Source: Paenibacillus artemisiicola (lineage in GTDB: Bacteria > Bacillota > Bacilli > Paenibacillales > Paenibacillaceae). Taken from it: a stretch of 64,000 nt of DNA. A model generated the notes under the pieces. The model did no database searches, had not been told where the DNA came from, and was given only the letters and a program-made list of their open reading frames with translations. How positions within the stretch are numbered: the stretch's first letter is position 1; each line of letters starts with the position of its first letter. Position numbers and translations under genes: made by a program. This document shows positions 43,180 to 53,365 of the stretch, one piece after another. The stretch is from assembly GCF_017652985.1 (NCBI RefSeq), contig NZ_JAGGDJ010000022.1, positions 21,388 to 85,387 of the forward strand, in the 5' to 3' direction.

Positions 43180-43626
43180 TTATTTCAGTACCATCGGAGG
43201 ACCGATGATTACCGTATCGTGGTTTGCAGCGATTTGTATGATTTCCTCGAGAGAATGACGTCCAATTTCAGGGAAGAAATCGTCGATACCGCCGGGTGTG
43301 AAGATAAACAGCATCCGTCCTGTTTCGGGACCGACATTAGCCCATGCATGTGCGGCGCCACGAGGAACCCGGACGGTCGTTCCTGGAGTTGCATCGAACT
43401 GATCGTCTCCAACTTGGAAACGGAAAATGCCTTCAAGGATTTCAAATGTTTCTTCTCTTTCATTATGGATGTGCTTCGGCGGGCCCATTAGAGAAGGAAC
43501 TCGCGCTTCGATTACCGTCATTGCTCCGTCAACTTGATTGCTGTGTAGACGAACGGTCATCTTCTCACCTGGCATCGTGTCGAACCATTCAAGATCCTTC
43601 GCGTAATTAACGACGGGTTTACTCAT
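43180..43626 (-). CDS. Cupin domain protein
   Basis: A 148-residue single cupin. Cupin motif 1 (PPKHIHNEREETFEILEG) supplies two His and a Glu for metal binding, and motif 2 (VPRGAAHAWANVG) supplies the third His. AAAGGAG lies nine bases before ATG 43626; an in-frame start at 43677 lacks a site. Small cupins of this type are quercetinase- or pirin-like dioxygenases or ligand-binding proteins. It is grouped with an MDR reductase. Confidence 0.87.
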   Translation of the reverse strand: MSKPVVNYAKDLEWFDTMPGEKMTVRLHSNQVDGAMTVIEARVPSLMGPPKHIHNEREETFEILEGIFRFQVGDDQFDATPGTTVRVPRGAAHAWANVGPETGRMLFIFTPGGIDDFFPEIGRHSLEEIIQIAANHDTVIIGPPMVLK

Positions 43627-43699
43627 GATGTTATTCTCCTTTACCCCCACATTAGTGTTTTCCGAAATAATTTTCATTCTGTTTTATTCCATCACCTCC

Positions 43700-44695
43700 T
43701 TAATCGATGCTTACGACGATTTTTCCGATTTGCTTATCGCCCATGGCGCGGTGAGCTTCTTCGATCTGATTCAACCGGAACGTCCGTTCGTTCAAAATCG
43801 GTTTTAACACTCCTTGCTCATACAAATTCGCGATTTCGCGAAGAATTTCGCCATGACGAGAACGTCCCTTACCGGTAAGCATAGGCATAAGCGTAAACAC
43901 CCCAGAGTAGGTGCCGGCACGAAAAGATAAAGGCGCCAGACTATGCGTTCCCCAACCCAGAATACTGACTACGTGGCCCGAATATCGTTTCACGGCGTTG
44001 AAAGATGCATCGAGCGTCGTGCCTCCGACGTTATCCATTACGATGTCGAAGCCTTCCCCATCCGTATAAGCCTGTACGTAGCTCCCAACCGAAGCGTCCG
44101 TGTAATCGATTGGCGTGGCGCCTAGTTTCTTAATGACGTCTTGACTCGCTTTCGATCCTGTCGCGAACACGTTCGCCCCCCGCGTCTTGGCGAGTTGGAT
44201 TCCGATATGGCCGACTCCGCCGGCGCCGCCGTGAATGAGCACGTTAAGGCCTGGACGCACGTTCGCTTGATCGACCAGCGCTTCCCATGCCGTAATCGAG
44301 ATCAACGGCAATGCCGCGGCCTCCCTCATCGACATGCCGTTCGGCATTTTTGCGAGCAAATCCGCATCTACCGCCGCGTATTCAGCTAAAGAACCTTGAA
44401 TTCCGCCTACGCCGCCTGTCAATCCGTAAACCGAATCTCCGGGCTCGAATCCGGTTACGTCGGTTCCGACTTCTTCTACGATACCGGCCATGTCCATACC
44501 CAATATCGCGGGAGGCGCCGTGCGGGTGTGCGGCGCCACCCCTTCCCTCGTCTTCAGGTCTAGCGGGTTTACTCCGCTCGCTTTGATCCTAACGAGCACC
44601 TCATTGTTACCCGGAATCGGACGGAGCGTTTCCCCGACTCTAAGCGGTGCTTTAAATTGCTCCAATATCGCGGCTTTCATCATCGTTTGTTTCAT
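43700..44695 (-). CDS. Zinc-independent MDR quinone oxidoreductase
   Basis: A 331-residue medium-chain dehydrogenase/reductase. It has the N-terminal GroES-like domain (SGVNPLDLKTREG), then the NADPH motif IHGGAGGVGHIGIQLAK near residue 155. The zinc-binding cysteines of alcohol dehydrogenases are absent, as in quinone oxidoreductases. It reduces quinones or enones using NADPH. The upstream AAAGGAG is 13 bases from ATG 44695; a tiny overlapping ATG...TGA lies between. It fits with neighbouring aldehyde and quinone detoxification genes. Confidence 0.9.
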   Translation of the reverse strand: MKQTMMKAAILEQFKAPLRVGETLRPIPGNNEVLVRIKASGVNPLDLKTREGVAPHTRTAPPAILGMDMAGIVEEVGTDVTGFEPGDSVYGLTGGVGGIQGSLAEYAAVDADLLAKMPNGMSMREAAALPLISITAWEALVDQANVRPGLNVLIHGGAGGVGHIGIQLAKTRGANVFATGSKASQDVIKKLGATPIDYTDASVGSYVQAYTDGEGFDIVMDNVGGTTLDASFNAVKRYSGHVVSILGWGTHSLAPLSFRAGTYSGVFTLMPMLTGKGRSRHGEILREIANLYEQGVLKPILNERTFRLNQIEEAHRAMGDKQIGKIVVSID

Positions 44696-44755
44696 GAGTT
44701 CATTAGCTCTCCTTTATTGTATGGTTTGAATAACGGAAATCCCGAATATAGAAGA

Positions 44756-45837
44756 TTAGGTTCGCGCTAGTCTCTTCCCGTTCGATGTCCAGCGAATTAT
44801 CGAGGCGATAAGCAGGAATGCCAAAATTATCGCGATCAGGAGCAAGACGCCGCGAATGGAATTTAGATGAAAGAACGATGAATGGCATTGTTGACGAGAG
44901 GAGAATCAATTGGCTAATGTTCGCGAACGCGGTCATAAGCATAATCGCCAGCGTACGATGGCGTTGCATTGCGACAACCGCCATGTTATTTAACAAAACA
45001 GGATAGGCAAGTCCGAATCCGAACCCGACGATCCCTACCGTCACGGCAACCATCCATAACGAATGAGCTTCACCTAATAACAAGAACGCTGCGCCGAATA
45101 ACAGGAAAATGAGGGGGCGTTCCCTTTCCTAATCGTTGCCTGAGCTTGGTCCCGACGATACCGGACATAAAAACCAATAGAAACGATAGAGCCGTTAAAT
45201 ATCCCGACGTTGCGGATGTGCCCAGATGATGAATCGACGACGAACGCGGCAAGGTTGGCCTGCTATTGCGATCGTTTTCGTCGCTCTCTGTCTTGACCGG
45301 TTTAACGCGCGGAACAAAAGCCAACACCAGAATGAGCAAGACGACGCCGAAGGAATAAGTCCAGAACACGCCTCTCCATCCTAACGCCGTAACGACTCCG
45401 CCGATAACGAGAAAGAAGGCGCCTCCTAATCCGTTCACGCCGACGGTGAGACCGTTCATCTTGGAACGTTCCTCGCCTTCGAAATACTCGGCGACTAACG
45501 CAATCATCAGCGGGGTGATGAAGCCGATGCCCAGTCCAAGAACCGCGCGCATAACCAAAATTCCTCCGATGGAATTCATGAACGCGGGTCCGACCTCGCC
45601 GATAACGTACAAGATCTATCCGATGCGTCTTCTTCGAGAGCCGGTTGGCCAACAAACTTCCGACCAACAAACTAGGTAAAATAAAGAAAGACGCGAAAGT
45701 GACGACGAGTTGAATAAGCACCGGGTTTACTTCCGTGAAATCCAGTATGAGAAGCTTGACTGCCGGGGCCACCAACATGGCACAAGTGTCGAAGTGACCG
45801 CCAACGCAAGCAGAGTCATTTTAAAGCTCTTGTTCAT
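44756..45837 (-). pseudogene. MFS transporter with multiple frameshifts
   Basis: Successive frames carry an N-terminus (MNKSFKMTLLALAVTST), helix segments (LVAPAVKLLILDFTEVNPVL), a central block (GPAFMNSIGGILVMRAVLG) and a C-terminal half ending at TAA 44756. At least four frame changes are needed (near 45785, 45630, 45120 and 44870). It is a paralogue of the intact MFS gene at 37133; both share GPAFM-S and R-MNG motifs. It cannot be functional. Confidence 0.85.
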
Positions 45838-45859
45838 GGAATTGCTCCTTTAGGGGGTT

Positions 45860-45902
45860 CGATCGTATAACCCCGCGCGTGGAGGGTGGACTTATACGAT
45901 CG
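45860..45902. repeat. Inverted repeat between ALDH copy 3 and the broken MFS gene
   Basis: Perfect 10-bp arms CGATCGTATA and TATACGATCG separated by 23 GC-rich bases. It could be an intercistronic terminator or a regulator site. No T-run follows. Confidence 0.5.
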
Positions 45903-45947
45903 GCGCGGAGGGATGAAGCGGTCGAACCGCATGATCCCCGACTACGA

Positions 45948-47377
45948 TTAGTGGACTTCGTAACCGAGAATCGCTTTGGGTTCTACGTGCTCCTCCAAGC
46001 CGTAGATGCCCGAATCCCGACCTAAACCGGATTGCTTGAATCCCCCGAAAGGCGCGTAAGGATCATCCTGCAAGGCTTTGTTGATCAGAACGCGCCCGGC
46101 GATGATTTGCGAAGCCACTCGTCGCGCCCTATCCATATTCGAGGAGCTGACATAGGCTGCCAAACCGAAAATCGTATCATTGGCGATGGCGATCGCTTCC
46201 TCTTCCGTTTTATAGGAGATGACCGAAAGCACCGGACCGAAGATTTCCTCTCTGGCGATTTTCATGTCGTTCGTTACGCGGGCAAACACGGTCGGTTTCG
46301 CGTAATACCCTTCCTCGAGTCCCGGCGGATGGCCTAATCCTCCCGCAATCAGCTCGGCGCCTTCATCGATCCCGGCTTGAATGTAACGCTGCACGGTTTC
46401 GTATTGTTTTTGGCTAACGACCGGTCCCAGTACCGAATCCTCATCCATCGGATTTCCTATTTTGGTTGAAGCTACGGCTTGCTTAAGAAGTTCTATCGCT
46501 TCGTCCAATCGGCTTTCCGGAACCAGCAACCTCGTCCCCGCGTGGCAAGCTTGTCCCGTATTGCTGAACCCGATGGATATCGCCATCGGAATCGCTTTGG
46601 AAAAATCGGCATCGTCCAGGATGATGTTCGGATTTTTCCCTCCCAGCTCCAAAGCCAATCGTTTAAGGGTGACGGAAGCGTCTTTGCAAATTAATTTCCC
46701 TACCGGAGTCGACCCCGTGAAAGAGATCTTGGCAATATCCGGATGCCTGACAAGCTCTGCTCCGACGACCAGTCCCGTCCCGTTCACGATATTCACGACG
46801 CCTGACGGCAGCTTCGCCTCCGCTACGCACTCCATTAATAACTGCGTCTGATAACCGCTGAGCTCGCTCGGTTTAACGACGATCGTGCATCCCGTCGCGA
46901 TGGCCGGGGCAATTTTATTGCAAATGTGCGTGTAATTGGCATTCCAAGGCGTTATTGCGCCGATGACGCCCAGCGGTTCAAGCACGATTTTGGTTGTCCC
47001 CTGCATCTTCTCGAATGAAAAGTTTTTTAACGACTCCTTGGCGAAAAGGCAAGTTTGCGCGGAAAAGGCGGTTCGGCCTCTGGACGGCTTTAAGGGAGAA
47101 CCGTACTCCTCGACCGCGGCTTTGGTTAATTCCTCTTCTCTGGCCATAATGGTATCATGAAGTCTCTGGAGCATCTGACCTCGCTCTTCGACCGTCGTTT
47201 TGGAGAACGTTTTAAAAGCGGTTTTGGCCGCGGCGATTGCCGTTTGAGCATCGTTTTCGTTGCCTAGAACGAGCTTTCCGATCACTTGCCGTTAGAGGGA
47301 TTCACCAATTCTTGAATTTCCGTTCCGGTCGTCTCCACGAATCGGCCGTTTATGAAATGCTGATTAAATATACGCAA
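45948..47377 (-). pseudogene. Aldehyde dehydrogenase (copy 3), frameshifted near its start
   Basis: From residue 30 on the enzyme is complete: FTGSTPVG, LELGGKNP with the general-base Glu, TGQACHAG with the catalytic Cys, and APFGGFKQSGLGRDSG. The first 30 residues (FINGRFVETTGTEIQELVNP) lie in another frame, separated by one extra or missing base near 47284-47288. An internal ATG at 47285 could give a 445-residue protein lacking the first strand, which would probably fold poorly. It is closest to copy 4 and shares its MerR neighbour. Confidence 0.82.
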
Positions 47378-47458
47378 ATGCCATCTGTCCTCTCGTCGTT
47401 GATTCTGAGGTCGTTAAATCGATTCCCGCGTATATGTTTAGAAAAGGAGTTGGAATTT

Positions 47459-47857
47459 ATGCAATTTACGATCAAAGAAGCCTCGGAACGCCTCGGAATT
47501 CCTCCGCATACGATCCGGTTTTACGAGAAAGAAGGGCTACTTCCTCATATTCGCAGAAACGAAAGCGGAAACCGCGTATTCGATGATGAAGATCTGGACT
47601 GGATAAAACTAATGGCCTGCTTTCGGATAACCGGGATGACGATATCCTCTTTAAAGCGTATCGTCGATTTGGCTCTCCAGGGAGACTCTACGATTCCTCA
47701 AAGAAAAGCGATCCTGGAGCAGCACAAGCAGGAATTGCAACGGCGCCAGGCCGAGCTGGATGTCGCCTTCGAAGCGGTTAATCGTAAGCTGACGAAGTAC
47801 GAGTCGATCGAAAAAGGCGAGACCGTTTCCGGATACGAATTCGAAATGGATCATTAA
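47459..47857 (+). CDS. MerR family regulator
   Basis: A 132-residue MerR protein. Its N-terminal winged helix (FTIKEASERLGIPPHTIRFY, then EKEGLLP and the wing RNESGNRVF) is followed by a dimerisation coiled coil (about residues 75-115). The C-terminus has no cysteine cluster, arguing against metal sensing and for a small-molecule or aldehyde response, as in AdhR/YraB-like regulators. AAGGAG lies nine bases before ATG 47459. It stands between two ALDH genes. The 19-bp-spacer promoter at 49375-49405 is its likely target. Confidence 0.9.
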   Translation: MQFTIKEASERLGIPPHTIRFYEKEGLLPHIRRNESGNRVFDDEDLDWIKLMACFRITGMTISSLKRIVDLALQGDSTIPQRKAILEQHKQELQRRQAELDVAFEAVNRKLTKYESIEKGETVSGYEFEMDH

Positions 47858-47873
47858 TCAGGCGATCGTCCGA

Positions 47874-49307
47874 TTATTGCGGAACGACGTCATGGCCCAT
47901 AATCGTTTTCGGCTCGACGTAGGCTTCAAGCCCGTACGCTCCGAATTCTCTTCCGATTCCGGATTGCTTGAAGCCTCCGAATGGTGCTTTCGGTTCGTCG
48001 TACAAGCCGTTAATGAGCACTCGGCCCGCTACGATCCGGGAGGCGACGCGATTCGCTCTCGCCAAATCCGCGGAACTGACGTAAGCAGACAGTCCGTAAA
48101 TCGTATCGTTGGCGATTTCGATCGCTTCTTCCTCCGTTTTGTAGGTCAGAATCGAAAGAACCGGACCGAATATCTCTTCCTTGGCAATGGTCATATCCAT
48201 GGACACGTTCGCAAAAACGGTAGGCTTAACAAAATACCCGGTTTCCAACCCTTCGGGACGACCCGGACCTCCGACGATCAACTCCGCTCCTTCTTCCGCG
48301 CCAAGACGAATATAGCGTTGAACGGTATCATATTGCTTCCGGTTGACCATCGGACCGATGAACGTTCCTTCTTCCCGAGGACTCCCTACCTTGATGCCTT
48401 CGACCGTTTTAACGACTAACTGCTTGACTTCCTCCAAACGGCTCTCGGGGATGATCAAGCGGGATCCGACATGGCAGGCTTGGCCGCTATTGCTGAATGC
48501 GGTCATGACGGCCAGCGGAATCGCTTTAGCATAATCGGCGTCATCCAGAATCACGTTAGGAGATTTGCCTCCGAGCTCTAATACCATTCGTTTCATCGTA
48601 GCGGCGCCGTCCCTGGCGATGATTCTGCCCACGTTCGTGGAGCCGGTGAACGAGATCATCGCGACGTCCGGATGACGGGTTAATTCCGCGCCTACTACGT
48701 CGCCTCGGCCGTTAACGAAGTTAATGACTCCGGCAGGAATGCCTGCTTCGTGGAAGCACTCGGTGATCTCTTGCGTTTGAATGGCGCTAAGTTCGCTCGC
48801 TTTAATAACGACGGTGCAACCGGCAGCGATCGCGGGAGCCAACTTCGTGGAAATATGCGTGTAATTCGCGTTCCAAGGCGTAATCATCCCGATCACGCCT
48901 AGCGGTTCAAGCGCTACTTTGGCTTTGCCGATGCGTTTTTCGAATTGGAATTCTTTCATGACGTCCATATTATGAAGGAAGTTGGCAGCCGCGTACCGGG
49001 TACGGCCGGCTGTAGCGGCTGCAGGAGCGCCGTATTCTTCTACGGCAACTTGATTCAGGTCATCGAACTTCTCCATCATGACGTCATGCAGACGTTGAAG
49101 CATGCGCGCGCGTTCTTCGATCGTCGTTGCGGAAAAGGTTTTGAAAGCGGCCTTCGCCGCCGTAACCGCATCTCGGATGTCTTGCTCGTCCCCGAGCGTT
49201 ACCCGTCCGATGACTTCTTCTGTCGCAGGATTAATGAGGTCCATCGTTTCGGTTCCGTGGGGCTTTACGAATTTCCCGTTTATATAAATGCGATCGATGT
49301 TTCTCAA
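47874..49307 (-). CDS. Aldehyde dehydrogenase (copy 4)
   Basis: A 477-residue ALDH with Glu244 in LELGGKSP, Cys278 in SGQACHVG, FTGSTNVG and APFGGFKQSGIGREFG. The TTG at 49307 (MRNIDRIYING) has AAGGAG nine bases upstream; an in-frame TTG at 49313 is too close to the site. Residue numbering matches copy 1 exactly, showing recent common origin. It is transcribed from a MerR-type promoter and probably removes an aldehyde sensed by the regulator. It converges on the merR gene with only 16 bases between stops. Confidence 0.92.
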   Translation of the reverse strand: MRNIDRIYINGKFVKPHGTETMDLINPATEEVIGRVTLGDEQDIRDAVTAAKAAFKTFSATTIEERARMLQRLHDVMMEKFDDLNQVAVEEYGAPAAATAGRTRYAAANFLHNMDVMKEFQFEKRIGKAKVALEPLGVIGMITPWNANYTHISTKLAPAIAAGCTVVIKASELSAIQTQEITECFHEAGIPAGVINFVNGRGDVVGAELTRHPDVAMISFTGSTNVGRIIARDGAATMKRMVLELGGKSPNVILDDADYAKAIPLAVMTAFSNSGQACHVGSRLIIPESRLEEVKQLVVKTVEGIKVGSPREEGTFIGPMVNRKQYDTVQRYIRLGAEEGAELIVGGPGRPEGLETGYFVKPTVFANVSMDMTIAKEEIFGPVLSILTYKTEEEAIEIANDTIYGLSAYVSSADLARANRVASRIVAGRVLINGLYDEPKAPFGGFKQSGIGREFGAYGLEAYVEPKTIMGHDVVPQ

Positions 49308-49374
49308 GACCAATCTCTCCTTTAAGAACTATTCTATAGTCGTCGAAAAAGGGAATCGCGGCGACTACAAGACG

Positions 49375-49405
49375 ACTATAAACCTTAAAGTCGACTTTAA
49401 GTCAA
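49375..49405 (-). promoter_or_regulatory. MerR-type promoter with 19-bp spacer and central palindrome
   Basis: On the minus strand TTGACT (49400-49405) and TATAGT (49375-49380) are separated by exactly 19 bases. The spacer region holds the perfect 18-bp palindrome CTTAAAGTCGACTTTAAG (49384-49401). An overlong spacer with a dyad between the hexamers is the hallmark of MerR-controlled promoters, where the regulator untwists DNA to activate. It drives ALDH copy 4. Confidence 0.88.
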
Positions 49406-49457
49406 GGCGTGTTTTTCGGTAACCAAGATCGTTCCAGACGGAAGCATGGACAAGTCT

Positions 49458-50461
49458 TTACCGAAGCATTTCTGCGATGATTTCATAATTGCGAATCCGG
49501 TCTTCATGTCCGTAAATTTGCGTCGTAATGATGATTTCATCGGCGGAAGTAATCCGGAGAAGCTGCTGCATGCTAGCTTTCATTCTATTGCGATCTCCGA
49601 TCGTCAGACTGCGATACATCGAATTATGCTCGAGCATGAGAATTTCTTCCTCTGAAGCAACCTGCCTCATATCTTCCACCGGCGGCATAAGCGGGGTCAA
49701 TCTGCCGCTGAATACGCCCAAGAACATCTGTTTCTGAGTCGAAGCCAAATAATGAGCGCGTTCGTTCGTATCCGCAACCGTCGCATTCATTCCCGCCATG
49801 ACATAAGGTTTGCTTAAGACGCGCGACGGTTTAAATAACTCCCGATATAAACGAATTGCAGGTACCGTGTAATCGGCGGCGAAATGACTGGCAAAAGAAA
49901 ACGGCAAACCTAGCTCCGCAGCTAGCCGAGCGCTATAATCGCTTGACCCGAGCAGCCAGATGGGAATCGATAAACCTTTCCCCGGATAGGCTTTCACTCT
50001 TGCCGAAGCATCGTCTTGAAAGTACGATGCAATAATTTCGGAAAATCATCGCCGTTCGCGTTGCCTCGCCGAAGAGCGGCGGAGGTGGCCGGGTCGCTGC
50101 CGGGGGCGCGGCCAATGCCAAGATCGATGCGACCAGGATACATGGACTCCAAGGTTCCGAACTGCTCGGCTATCATTAATGGAACATGGTTTGGCAGCAT
50201 GATGCCTCCGGAGCCGATATGAATTCGCTTGGTCGCAGAAGCGATATACCCTATGATGATGGAGGTAGCCGAGCTCGCGATAGATGGAATGTTATGATGC
50301 TCGGTAAACCAAATTCGATGGTATCCCCATTCTTCCGCTTTTTGAGCCAAGTCAAGGCTATTCCTGAACGTGTCCCGCGCATTGCCCCCCGCAATTATAT
50401 TGGTCGTGTCAAGGATGGATAAGGGGACGCCTTCAAACGTTCTGGGAGGACTTTCCGGCAT
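49458..50461 (-). pseudogene. Luciferase-like (LLM) flavin oxidoreductase, single frameshift
   Basis: The N-terminal half from ATG 50461 (VPLSILDTTNIIAGG, then YHRIWFTEHHN) and the C-terminal half (AYPGKGLSIPIWLLGSSDYS, ending AEMLR) are both typical of the single-chain LLM class that binds FMN or F420. One base lost near 50029-50033 separates them. In the restored frame the linker reads ASYFQDDASARVKAYPG. The gene starts three bases after the DHA2 transporter stop, so it was translationally coupled. Confidence 0.85.
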
Positions 50462-50463
50462 GG

Positions 50464-51906
50464 TTATCTCCCCTCTCCTCGTAAAACAAGTGCATCTTTA
50501 GGGTTCGAAACCGCAGTCCTCTTCTTGCCCCCGCTCATAAAAGCAAGGAGCAACGCAACGATCGCGAACAAACCGCTTACGACGAGCGCCGTGTGGAAAC
50601 CCGATAACAAGGCCGTGTTGGCCGGGACATCGTTTGCCGAAGCCGTCACCGAGGCGGCGATCGTCGCCAGAATCGACAAGCCTAAGCTGCCGCCCAATTG
50701 CAGGAAAGTATTCACGATTCCGCCCGCAATGCCGTGTTCCTCGGGCTTCACATCTTGAACGGATCCTACGATGACGGCCGTATAGGACGCGCCGATCGAC
50801 AACCCGAGTACGATAAACGCCGGGAGAATGAACGATGCGTAGCTTTTATCCATATCCATCTGACTCAGCCAGAACATCCCGAGCGCGTTGATGGCCTGCG
50901 TGACGATCAACACTCTCTTCGCTCCGAATTTGCGCATGAAGAACGGCGTGATCTGCGTGACGACGATCGAGGTCAGACCCAGCGGCAAGAAAGCCACCCC
51001 GACGGCTAGAGACGAATAGCCGAGCTCGTGGAAATACAAGGTCGAGAAGTAATTAAATCCAGTCATATAGGAGAACATAAGAAATCCGATTATATTCGAT
51101 GTGACGAGCGAACGGAACTTGAATAGACGAAGGGGCATTAACGGATTTTTGGCGAACTTTTCAATCAGAATAAACAAGCCCAACACCAATACCCCGATAA
51201 TCAACATCGCGATCTTCGTCGCCGACCAAGCGCTGTCCACGTCCGGCATGGAAATGCCGTAGACCAGAACGAAAATGCCCGCCAACACCGAGATCAAACC
51301 GAGCCAATCGATGGTTTGTTTTTCCTGCATCGCCGACGGACTTACTGTAACGAATAATAATCCGACGATAAGCAATAGGGCGAGCGGAACGTTCAAATAG
51401 AACAAGGATCTCCAGCCCGCGGAATCGGTTAGCAAACCGCCGACGATCGATCCCGCCGCCGCCCCCCCGGATCCTAAGGCGCCGAATATGCCGAACGCTC
51501 TGTTGCGCTGCGGCCCGGCAGGGAAACTGTTGCTAATGAGCGACATGGCCGCCGGGATGGAAAGCGCGGCCCCGATTCCTTGTACCGCCCTGCTGGCAAT
51601 GAGCCAGACCGGATCCGTCGCCAACGCTCCCGCCAACGAAGAGAGCCCGAAGAGGGTCAAACCGATCATTAATACGCGTTTTCTTCCCAGCAGATCGCTG
51701 GCCCTTCCCCCGATCATCAGAAAACAAGCGAAGGTGAGCACGTATGATGTCACGATCCATTGCAAGTCGTTCGCCCGCATATGAAGCGCCGACTGGATGG
51801 AAGGCAGCGCTACGACGACCGTTGTACTGTTCATGACCTCGATAAACTGGGTAAAGCAGACGATGATAAGCAAAATCATATTCGCTCTCGAAATTCGATC
51901 GCTCAC
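50464..51906 (-). CDS. MFS drug efflux transporter, DHA2 (14-helix) type
   Basis: A 480-residue EmrB/QacA-like exporter with fourteen predicted helices. It has the motif LQWIVTSYVLTFA near residue 47, motif A GGRASDLLGRKRV near residue 67 and motif C-like GAAAGSIVGG near residue 152. It uses proton motive force to expel drugs or toxic organics. The start is ATG 51906. It forms a tight pair with the broken LLM gene downstream. Confidence 0.9.
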   Translation of the reverse strand: MSDRISRANMILLIIVCFTQFIEVMNSTTVVVALPSIQSALHMRANDLQWIVTSYVLTFACFLMIGGRASDLLGRKRVLMIGLTLFGLSSLAGALATDPVWLIASRAVQGIGAALSIPAAMSLISNSFPAGPQRNRAFGIFGALGSGGAAAGSIVGGLLTDSAGWRSLFYLNVPLALLLIVGLLFVTVSPSAMQEKQTIDWLGLISVLAGIFVLVYGISMPDVDSAWSATKIAMLIIGVLVLGLFILIEKFAKNPLMPLRLFKFRSLVTSNIIGFLMFSYMTGFNYFSTLYFHELGYSSLAVGVAFLPLGLTSIVVTQITPFFMRKFGAKRVLIVTQAINALGMFWLSQMDMDKSYASFILPAFIVLGLSIGASYTAVIVGSVQDVKPEEHGIAGGIVNTFLQLGGSLGLSILATIAASVTASANDVPANTALLSGFHTALVVSGLFAIVALLLAFMSGGKKRTAVSNPKDALVLRGEGR

Positions 51907-51962
51907 TTCGTTTCCTCTCCTATCCGTATCTATAAAAATGCTATAAAAATGCTATAAGAAAT

Positions 51963-51990
51963 GAACGAGGGAACGACATGTCCCCTCGTC
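51963..51990 (-). terminator. Hairpin after the second Gfo/Idh/MocA gene
   Basis: Arms ACGAGGG and CCCTCGT with an 11-13-nt loop, followed on the minus strand by TCATTTCTTAT. It is a likely terminator. The tandem AAAATGCTATA next to it (51934-51956) may belong to the exporter promoter. Confidence 0.55.
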
Positions 51991-52013
51991 CTTCCAAACT
52001 TTAATGGTTCGCA

Positions 52014-53153
52014 TTAGAGCGGATTCGAGTTGTCCACCTTCTGGGTGACGCCGGTTTCGTTGGCTTTCGCGATCGCATCCGCCAGACGATGGCGTTTCAC
52101 GGCATGCGCGAAATCGGGCGTCAAGGTCGTGCCTTCGCGAAGATCCTTGGCGAAGCTTGCATAAACGTAGCCGACGTTGCCGAACTTAGCCGGGCTTTCC
52201 GGAATATCTTTGACGATGTCCGTATATCGGCTCGGAACTTCCATTTCGGACAACGACGTTTGTTCGCCGGTGCCTCCGAAAAGTTTAAGCGGGGTGTTCT
52301 GAATATTTCCGTTATTCTCGGCAATGATGACCAATTGTCCTTTGCTGCCATTGATTTCCCAACGCAGATCGACGTCTCTGGACGTCTCGCCGCGATAGAC
52401 GACGGTGGCAAGCGCTCCGCCGGTTAACGTGCCCGTAACCGCCAAGTGGGTCGGCGCGGTGACTTTAACGGTCGATTCGTCTTCGAGTACTTTGGCTTCT
52501 TGGAATCGAATGGCGAATTTCGCGGCGACGTCATCGAAATCGCCGAGCACGTAGTTCAATCCGTCTATGGCGTGCAGCGTCGGCGAGCTCAATAAAGTCG
52601 CGCCTTTGGTTACGTCGTACGTATAAGCGAACTTCCTAGGCGTAACGGGACCCCAGATGAGAGACGTGCCGTTCATCGTCGTGGACATGACCTCGCCGAT
52701 ATAACCTTCCTTGATCAGATCGTACGCGTATTGAATCGCGGGAGAATATCTCGCTTGCATTCCGACCATCGTACGAACGCCTTTTGCTTTCGCGCGCGTT
52801 GCCAATTCGTAGGCTTCGCCCGTCGTTACACCTAACGGCCATTCGCTGAACACCATTTTGCCGGCTTCGATTGTGGCGAGGGCGATATTATAGTGTGTAT
52901 CAACGTTCGTAGCGATTACGATAAGATCCACGTTTGGGTCGTTAATCATGTCGTTATAATTGTCATAACCGGCCACTCCGTATTCCTTGGCCGCCGCGTC
53001 GGCGGAATCGCGTCTGCTGGTGCTAACAGCTCTTAATTCGTAATCCGGCAAATTTTGAATGGCCGGCAAGTGCGCGAATACGGCCCACCCTGGATTCGCG
53101 GAGCTGGCTCCGACGACGCCTACCCCAATTTTTTTGTTTTGTTGATTCGACAT
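52014..53153 (-). CDS. Gfo/Idh/MocA family oxidoreductase, Gal80-like
   Basis: A 379-residue dehydrogenase-like protein. It has the Rossmann start GVGVVGASSANPGWAVFAHL and the motif SEWPLG in place of the usual EKP. The C-terminal alpha/beta domain is Gal80-like. Replacement of the EKP lysine context by EWP occurs in Gal80-type and related members, so catalysis is uncertain. It is divergent from a tetR gene, with two palindromic operators between them, so it is a probable target of that repressor. Confidence 0.85.
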   Translation of the reverse strand: MSNQQNKKIGVGVVGASSANPGWAVFAHLPAIQNLPDYELRAVSTSRRDSADAAAKEYGVAGYDNYNDMINDPNVDLIVIATNVDTHYNIALATIEAGKMVFSEWPLGVTTGEAYELATRAKAKGVRTMVGMQARYSPAIQYAYDLIKEGYIGEVMSTTMNGTSLIWGPVTPRKFAYTYDVTKGATLLSSPTLHAIDGLNYVLGDFDDVAAKFAIRFQEAKVLEDESTVKVTAPTHLAVTGTLTGGALATVVYRGETSRDVDLRWEINGSKGQLVIIAENNGNIQNTPLKLFGGTGEQTSLSEMEVPSRYTDIVKDIPESPAKFGNVGYVYASFAKDLREGTTLTPDFAHAVKRHRLADAIAKANETGVTQKVDNSNPL

Positions 53154-53281
53154 TGTTTATCCTCCTCAGGAATGTTTTGATGATTTACTTACTATGATTC
53201 CCCTTTACCCGATCATTATTGACCCGATTTCGCTAAAGGGGTAACATGTAGTCAAGTAATTGAACTGAACTCGCCACATAA

Positions 53282-53328
53282 CCGGACCGTGATCCGGATG
53301 CTTCTCAATATAAACGGACCATGGTCCG
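53282..53328. promoter_or_regulatory. TetR operators CGGACC-N2-GGTCCG in the divergent promoter
   Basis: CGGACCATGGTCCG at 53315-53328 is a perfect 14-bp palindrome. CGGACCGTGATCCG at 53283-53296 has one mismatched pair. Both lie between the Gfo-like gene and the tetR gene, so the repressor probably controls both and itself. Confidence 0.78.
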
Positions 53329-53365
53329 GTTGTCAATCGCATTTTGTGAACGGAGGGAAATCGTG

